DNA of 9,985 bases from Euryarchaeota archaeon UBA36 (lineage in GTDB: Archaea > Thermoplasmatota > Poseidoniia > Poseidoniales > Thalassarchaeaceae), in the NCBI GenBank assembly GCA_002496485.1, contig DAJW01000061.1, positions 16,099 through 26,083 on the forward strand, written 5' to 3'. Made by a program: the position numbers and the translations under genes. The notes beneath the pieces were generated by a model. It ran no database searches and was not told where the DNA came from. It saw only the letters and a list, made by a program, of their open reading frames with translations. Below are positions 6,097 to 9,985 of the stretch, piece by piece. How positions within the stretch are numbered: position 1 is the stretch's first letter; the number at the start of each line of letters is the position of its first letter.

Positions 6097-7557
6097 GTGA
6101 GTATGAAATCTGGGGCAATAGGTATTGTGATTCTGTTAATTTTGGTCCCGCTATCTGGTTGTTTTGGTGGAGAAGAAGAAATTGAAGTTTTGGATGATAG
6201 TCCATTTGCACTAATCGGAGATATTGCAAACACTACCTGGTACCATTATTCGGGTGGTATTGATGCTTTAGATTCTGATGCTGTTGAGCTTGCAAATATT
6301 ACAGAAAATCTGACAGGAAATAATGCTCCATATTCTGCATTAGGTTCTTATTATGGAATAGGAATGAGTACTTTTGAGCCAACTATCGGTATTACTTCGT
6401 TGGACAACATTTACATGTCTAGTTGGGGAAATGGACCAGCTGGATCCACTGCCGTTATACGATGTTCAGGTCTCATTGAAATGACGTCATTGGATTATTC
6501 TTGTGAAAATGTGTATAATCCTCTATTGCCCGTTCCAAATAGTAATGATCCTTACATTTATGTTGATAAATGGACTGATAGGATTATGAAATTTGATATG
6601 CATGCACTTTTAGGAATGACAGTAGAATTTTCGGATGACGAGGGAAATTCTTGGCAGGATGGTCAACTAGCTACTTCGATTTATTCCGTACAGGACCATC
6701 AGACTATTGGCTCTGCACTACTTCCAGCACCTGGTTATGAAACAACATGGTCGTTTTGTATAAATGGAAACGCACCTCATCCACTTTGTTCTACAAGTTT
6801 TGATGGAGGTAGAACATGGAGTCCGGAAGTTTCAGGTTCACCCATTGACTGTCAAAGTGGTGGTCTGACTGCACATATCGAAGGAGGAGTAAATGGAAAT
6901 CTATATCGAGGAAATATAGGATGTAATGGAGATGGTTACTCAATATATCGCAGTCAAAATGGAGGGATTACATGGACTGAGCATCCATTACCTACAGAGG
7001 AAACTGGTACTGCTGATACATGGAATGCTGAGGAAGCTCAGGTTGCTGTTGATGATGGAGGTAATGTACACGCTATGTGGATGGGAATTGATAATCTACC
7101 GTATTATTCATATTCTCTAGACGAGGGAGATTCGTGGAGCAATCCTATGATGATTGCACCACCAATTAATTTGGTCGGTACCGGTTTTCCGGTGGTAACT
7201 GCTGGAGAATCAGGCAGGGTCGCTCTTGGATATGTAGGAGATACAGGAAATAATACCTGGAATGGATATATGACTTTAATTACTGATGCTTTCGCAATAC
7301 ATCCTCTTATGACAACTGTACAAATAAATCAGCCTGGAGATCCTCTAGATATTGAGGCCGATTGTGGGTACAATAGGTGCGGAGGACTAGGTGATTTTTT
7401 GGATATGTCAGTTGATAAATACGGAAGGCCCTGGTTTGGACTTTCACATAATATCAATGATATCGGAATTTTTGCTACAATTTCTCATGGACCGGCACTC
7501 AGAGGAATGATTGATAGTTTATCAGAAATTCCTGTCGGTGGGCCAGAGACTCTCTAA
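6097..7557 (+). CDS. Secreted lipoprotein with four Asp-box (BNR/sialidase-like) repeats
   Basis: A 486-residue exported protein. The N-terminus is a lipoprotein signal: Lys4, a hydrophobic run at about 6-18, then lipobox LSGC with Cys22 and an acidic tether (FGGEEEIE), so it should sit on the outer face of the membrane. The body contains four Asp boxes (S-x-D/N-x-G-x-S/T-W) starting at residues 179 (SDDEGNSW), 234 (SFDGGRTW), 286 (SQNGGITW) and 340 (SLDEGDSW). Their spacing of 52-55 residues fits successive blades of a beta-propeller. Eight further cysteines, an even number, suggest disulfides outside the cell. Asp boxes occur in sialidases, sortilin-type receptors and other propellers; they are structural, not catalytic. 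I see no clear sialidase arginine triad or FRIP motif, so a glycosidase role is not supported; binding of a surface or dissolved polymer is equally possible. It starts with GTG and is flanked by gaps of 75 and 51 bases, so it is likely its own unit. Confidence 0.82.
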   Translation: MSMKSGAIGIVILLILVPLSGCFGGEEEIEVLDDSPFALIGDIANTTWYHYSGGIDALDSDAVELANITENLTGNNAPYSALGSYYGIGMSTFEPTIGITSLDNIYMSSWGNGPAGSTAVIRCSGLIEMTSLDYSCENVYNPLLPVPNSNDPYIYVDKWTDRIMKFDMHALLGMTVEFSDDEGNSWQDGQLATSIYSVQDHQTIGSALLPAPGYETTWSFCINGNAPHPLCSTSFDGGRTWSPEVSGSPIDCQSGGLTAHIEGGVNGNLYRGNIGCNGDGYSIYRSQNGGITWTEHPLPTEETGTADTWNAEEAQVAVDDGGNVHAMWMGIDNLPYYSYSLDEGDSWSNPMMIAPPINLVGTGFPVVTAGESGRVALGYVGDTGNNTWNGYMTLITDAFAIHPLMTTVQINQPGDPLDIEADCGYNRCGGLGDFLDMSVDKYGRPWFGLSHNINDIGIFATISHGPALRGMIDSLSEIPVGGPETL

Positions 7558-7580
7558 ATTTAGAATTTCGACCGAGAAGC

Positions 7581-7604
7581 CATATGCTAGTATTTCTCCG
7601 GAGA
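7581..7604 (+). promoter_or_regulatory. TATA-like box and possible ribosome binding site before the rhomboid-like gene
   Basis: Catatgcta at 7581-7589 is centred about 25 bases before the ATG at 7609, the distance for a leaderless archaeal transcript. A GGAG at 7600-7603, 5 bases before the ATG, could instead act as a Shine-Dalgarno site; it is part of the palindrome CTCCGGAG at 7597-7604. Which is used cannot be told from sequence. Confidence 0.3.
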
Positions 7605-7608
7605 TAGT

Positions 7609-8343
7609 ATGGATGCTCCGGTAAAAAGAGGATTTCCATTTGTGATTTGGTGGGAAAGTAGTGATAGGAAGCACATAAGTTTCCAAGAAATATTAATTTC
7701 TCGTCGTTTCTCTTATATCTTCATTACTGTAGCAATATCAAAAATCATTTTTTTTGGGTGGGGGCATTGGGAAGGGCCATTATGTATTCAGTCTTTAGAG
7801 TGTAATCTCAGCTTTAGAGCAGGTGATTTAGTTGAGGCTCCTTTCAAGTTTTTTGTTGCAATATTTACTGCATCTTGGTTTCATGGCGATCCGCAACATA
7901 TCACATTTGTTGTATTATTCTTTATGATATGGGTTCAATCATTCGAATCTTATACAAATTGGAAAACTACGGCATCGGTATTTTTTTCTTGTGTTGCATT
8001 TGTCTATATTACTTGTGGGGTGTTAGTATATCTAGCTCCAACATATTTCCCCGACAATGAAATGCTTAGTTACATGAGGGATTCGCACCATCTTGGAGCT
8101 TCTGTTGGAATGATGGGTGTACTTGGTGCACTTTCGCATTATTGTAAGAGATTGTGGTTAAATCCAGTAATGTTACTAATCTTTGAATACTGGAATAGAT
8201 ACTACAATGGAATATCGGAACATGTCACTTGGGCTCATCTAATGAGTTGCACATTCGGTTTTCTAATGTATGGGCAGTATATCAAATTGAATGGGATTCA
8301 AATAAAAAGTATTGATGAGTTGATTGTCACAGATAATGAGTAG
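7609..8343 (+). CDS. Rhomboid-like intramembrane serine protease (divergent)
   Basis: A 244-residue polytopic membrane protein with about six hydrophobic segments, beginning with a cytoplasmic tail of about 30 residues. Rhomboid landmarks are seen in order: a WFHGDPQH motif with His92 and His97 at the start of the second helix, the candidate nucleophile Ser165 in HHLGASVGMMGVLGAL (canonical form GASGxxxGxxGA), and the candidate base His210 in TWAHLMSCTFGFLMYG of the last helix (canonical AHxxGFxxG). The Ser-His pair of a rhomboid protease is therefore present. Two usual residues differ: the Asn that follows the histidine in HxxxN (oxyanion support) is Val101, and the Gly after the serine is Val166. 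Rhomboids cut single-pass membrane proteins within the bilayer; substrates here are unknown and activity is not assured. It lies 51 bases behind the lipoprotein gene and overlaps the convergent LysE gene by 17 bases. The alternative is an inactive rhomboid pseudoprotease. Confidence 0.7.
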   Translation: MDAPVKRGFPFVIWWESSDRKHISFQEILISRRFSYIFITVAISKIIFFGWGHWEGPLCIQSLECNLSFRAGDLVEAPFKFFVAIFTASWFHGDPQHITFVVLFFMIWVQSFESYTNWKTTASVFFSCVAFVYITCGVLVYLAPTYFPDNEMLSYMRDSHHLGASVGMMGVLGALSHYCKRLWLNPVMLLIFEYWNRYYNGISEHVTWAHLMSCTFGFLMYGQYIKLNGIQIKSIDELIVTDNE

Positions 8344-8968
8344 AATAGATAGTGAATGCTTGATATGAGAATCCTATAGAAAATAAGATCATTGCTATTC
8401 CACAAATTCCAAGAGTGAATTTATATGACTTTTTAGATAGTTGTCCTCGGGTAATATCGAATAAAAATGCGATTCCGATTTTTACTAATATTATAGATAC
8501 CAAGAAAGAGGTTGCATAGAATAGGGGAGAAATCGGGTTTTCTTCAAATGCGGTAGCCATTATTGGGCCGCCAATTAGAAACCAAAAAATATACACATTT
8601 GGATTTAATAGATTTGTTAGAATTCCTCTTTTTAATGAACCTGTTGCATTATCATTAGATAGTTCTGATGAAGGAGGGTTTATCCCAAAACATTCTATTC
8701 CCATCCAAGCGAGGTATATTGCTCCCAATACTGATATTATAATTAGTATCAAAGGTTGGTTTGAAACCCATCCTGCAAAAATTAAACTTAGAATAATCAA
8801 TGGTCCGTCAGTGAAAATTGGGGCTAAGGCGGCTTTAGAACCAGCCTTTAGCCCACCAGAAAGTGTTTCTCTAATTACCATAGTAAGTAGTGGCCCAGGT
8901 TTTACTCCTTCAACAAATCCTAGTGTAATTCCTGCTAATGTAATCGTAAAAATGATATCAATATTCAT
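8327..8968 (-). CDS. LysE/RhtB-family amino-acid exporter
   Basis: A 213-residue membrane protein with about six hydrophobic segments, the usual size for the family (about 200-215). The diagnostic N-terminal motif is clear: GFVEGVKPGPLLTMVIRETL around residues 17-36, with Pro24-Gly25-Pro26, followed by SGGLKAGSKAAL and the acidic residue in the second helix (TDGP). A helix with GAIYLAWMGIECFG and the central LLNPNVYIFW motif (Asn122-Pro123) complete the pattern. Relatives export lysine, homoserine, threonine or other small metabolites with the proton gradient; the substrate is not predictable. It starts 3 bases after the stop of the Bax-inhibitor-like gene and has a GAGG site inside that gene's last codons, so the two are an operon. 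Its end lies 17 bases inside the convergent rhomboid-like gene. Confidence 0.88.
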   Translation of the reverse strand: MNIDIIFTITLAGITLGFVEGVKPGPLLTMVIRETLSGGLKAGSKAALAPIFTDGPLIILSLIFAGWVSNQPLILIIISVLGAIYLAWMGIECFGINPPSSELSNDNATGSLKRGILTNLLNPNVYIFWFLIGGPIMATAFEENPISPLFYATSFLVSIILVKIGIAFLFDITRGQLSKKSYKFTLGICGIAMILFSIGFSYQAFTIYSTHYL

Positions 8969-8971
8969 CGA

Positions 8972-9733
8972 TTAGCGCCTCGAAGATATAGCTATTTTCG
9001 CTAATAATTCGAGTATTTCTAAGTATAACCAAATTAAGGTGATCATTAGGCCAAAGGCTGCTCTCCATTCCAATTGTTTTGGGGCGCCCATTTGGACCCC
9101 TCTTTCAATGAAATCAAAATCAGCAACAAGACACAGGGCCCCAATTCCAATTACAAATAAAGAAAATAATATCCCAATGGGTCCCGCAGAGTGGATAAAT
9201 GGAATTTGGAAACCGAAAATAGCTCCTATGAAGCTGATTAAATATATTAGTAATATAGCAAATAATGAAGACATGACCGCAATCCTAGTGTTTCTATCCC
9301 ATCTAATTAGTCCGGCCCGATAAATGATAATCATGCATCCTAAAATTAAAAAGGTAAGTAGTACGGCTAAAATTCCAATTCCTGGAATGTCTAATGAGGT
9401 TTCGAAAAACCATGTAATTCCGCCTATAAATAATCCTTCAAAAGCAGCATATGTACAGATTAGAACAGGATTGGTTGACTGTGAAAAAATTACTATGAGT
9501 ACTGTAATAAATCCACCAATTGCTCCGATGAAAATCAAAGGAGAAGATTGGGGCATAGAGAAGGCCGTAGCCATAGCTGTTATTGCAGTGATTAGTAGTA
9601 AAATTCCTGTCTTTTCTGAGACTCCTTCAATTGTCATTAAATTCGATTCTGCGTCTTCCCACCAATTTCTTTTGTTATAAGATGATTTTTGGAATGTTGA
9701 GTCATTTAATGCTGGGTTTGAGGACCGATACAT
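8972..9733 (-). CDS. Bax inhibitor-1/YccA-family membrane protein
   Basis: A 253-residue protein with a soluble N-terminal tail of about 40 residues and about seven hydrophobic segments. The tail carries the YRSSNPALNDSTF motif at residues 2-14 (family form RTSNPAL), then MTIEGVSEKTG just before TM1. The C-terminal signature is also present: DFDFIERGVQMGAPK (205-219) followed by LEWRAAFGLMITLIWLYLEIL. The two Asp in DFDFIE match the pH-sensing aspartates of bacterial BI-1 homologues. The family forms pH-regulated Ca2+ leak channels in bacteria and suppresses cell death in eukaryotes; in E. coli YccA also limits FtsH proteolysis. Which of these applies here is unknown. It is the first gene of a two-gene operon with the LysE exporter (3-base gap) and lies 45 bases behind uvrA. 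The RTSNPAL-type tail resembles the bacterial branch, so transfer from bacteria is possible but untested. Confidence 0.9.
   Translation of the reverse strand: MYRSSNPALNDSTFQKSSYNKRNWWEDAESNLMTIEGVSEKTGILLLITAITAMATAFSMPQSSPLIFIGAIGGFITVLIVIFSQSTNPVLICTYAAFEGLFIGGITWFFETSLDIPGIGILAVLLTFLILGCMIIIYRAGLIRWDRNTRIAVMSSLFAILLIYLISFIGAIFGFQIPFIHSAGPIGILFSLFVIGIGALCLVADFDFIERGVQMGAPKQLEWRAAFGLMITLIWLYLEILELLAKIAISSRR
8978..8981 (-). promoter_or_regulatory. Shine-Dalgarno site for the LysE gene
   Basis: GAGG on the minus strand at 8981-8978 lies 9 bases before the ATG at 8968, inside the last codons of the upstream gene. It fits translational coupling of a downstream operon gene, in contrast to the leaderless first genes elsewhere in the window. 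Confidence 0.4.
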
Positions 9734-9768
9734 GGATGTTGGAAAGGGCCTTAGTTCTCAAACATTGG

Positions 9769-9780
9769 TATTATATTGTT
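9769..9780 (-). promoter_or_regulatory. TATA-like box before the Bax-inhibitor-like gene
   Basis: On the minus strand AACAATATAATA abuts and partly overlaps the uvrA stop codon. Counting 26 bases downstream puts transcription start near 9748, giving a leader of about 15 bases before the ATG at 9733. No clear Shine-Dalgarno site is seen in that leader. The element would allow the membrane operon to be expressed apart from uvrA. Confidence 0.35.
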
Positions 9781-9985
9781 AGATTATTGTTTTGAGGTGT
9801 TGTCCTGTATAACTCCCCGCTACTTGTGCGACTTTGTGTGGAGGGCCTTCTGCAATAACTAATCCACCTCTTTCTCCACCTTCTGGGCCTAAATCAATTA
9901 TCCAATCTGAACATTTTATTACATCTAGATGATGTTCAATTATGATAACAGAGTGGCCATTTCTTCTTAATCTAAGTAATACATC
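9779..9985 (-). CDS. uvrA: UvrA excinuclease ABC subunit A, C-terminal 68 residues only
   Basis: The gene enters from the right edge and ends at a TAA at 9781-9779, leaving 68 codons. The visible part carries the end of the second ABC ATPase domain: a VLLRLRRNGHSVIIIEH strand leading to the H-loop histidines (EHHLDVIK), then DWIIDLGPEGGERGG and the closing AEGPPHKVAQ...SYTGQHLK, which is the standard C-terminal end of UvrA. UvrA is the DNA-damage-sensing ATPase of UvrABC nucleotide excision repair and acts as a dimer with UvrB. In archaea the system is patchy and thought to have come from bacteria. The usual protein is about 940 residues, so more than 90 percent lies outside the window. Confidence 0.95.
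   Translation of the reverse strand, partial: DVLLRLRRNGHSVIIIEHHLDVIKCSDWIIDLGPEGGERGGLVIAEGPPHKVAQVAGSYTGQHLKTII

Noticed and set aside
6097..7557. Calling the lipoprotein a sialidase
   Set aside because: Asp boxes are structural and shared by many propellers. I could not find a FRIP motif or a convincing arginine triad, so an enzyme name would overstate the evidence.
7748..7755. A run of eight T in the rhomboid-like gene as a frameshift site or transcription stop
   Set aside because: The reading frame continues unbroken through it with a coherent membrane protein, and no useful alternative frame follows; it codes for Ile-Phe-Phe.
9039..9680. Two rightward open frames over the Bax-inhibitor-like gene
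   Set aside because: Both are antisense to a gene with clear BI-1/YccA motifs, and their translations show no family features.
1..9985. tRNA, rRNA, CRISPR array, transposon or phage genes
   Set aside because: Reading both strands shows protein genes almost end to end; no clover-leaf-like GC-rich segment, spaced direct repeats, transposase or integrase motifs were seen.

Overview
The window is a densely coded, AT-rich stretch. It holds ten protein genes, seven of them probably complete from start to stop by inspection plus one with a debatable start, and two cut by the window edges. No RNA gene, mobile element, CRISPR array or long non-coding gap is visible; the longest gene-free interval is about 80 bases. 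The mix suggests a planktonic euryarchaeon of the Marine Group II/III (Poseidoniia) kind. The reasons are a geranylgeranyl-reductase-family flavoprotein, several TATA-like boxes centred about 26 bases before start codons (typical of archaeal leaderless mRNAs), and a surface lipoprotein with an LSGC lipobox followed by Gly and Glu. They sit beside genes also common in bacteria (UvrA, YccA-like Bax inhibitor, LysE, CutA). This placement is inference; no marker gene proves it.

Layout. At the left edge a cutA-like gene runs leftwards off the window. It is divergent from a rightward run of six genes between 362 and 8343: a geranylgeranyl-reductase-family FAD enzyme, a HAD-IIA (NagD-like) phosphatase 9 bases behind it, a 12-TM MMPL/RND transporter with its own TATA box and a TTG start, an NADP-type extended SDR, a secreted four-Asp-box lipoprotein, and a rhomboid-like membrane protein. 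The rightmost part is leftward: the end of uvrA, then a YccA/Bax-inhibitor-1 membrane protein, then a LysE/RhtB exporter. The LysE gene overlaps the rhomboid gene tail to tail by 17 bases.

How the genes may work together. The first four rightward genes (isoprenoid reductase, phosphatase, MMPL-type exporter, NADPH reductase/epimerase) could form a lipid or isoprenoid modification-and-export set, but this rests only on adjacency and family roles. The lipoprotein and rhomboid appear to be separate transcription units concerned with the cell surface. The leftward group looks like a DNA-repair gene followed by a two-gene membrane operon.

The most notable details are an EF-hand-like loop in an external domain of the RND transporter, evenly spaced Asp boxes in the lipoprotein, a rhomboid fold with an altered HxxxN motif, and a TATATA element that could serve the divergent cutA and reductase genes in both directions.
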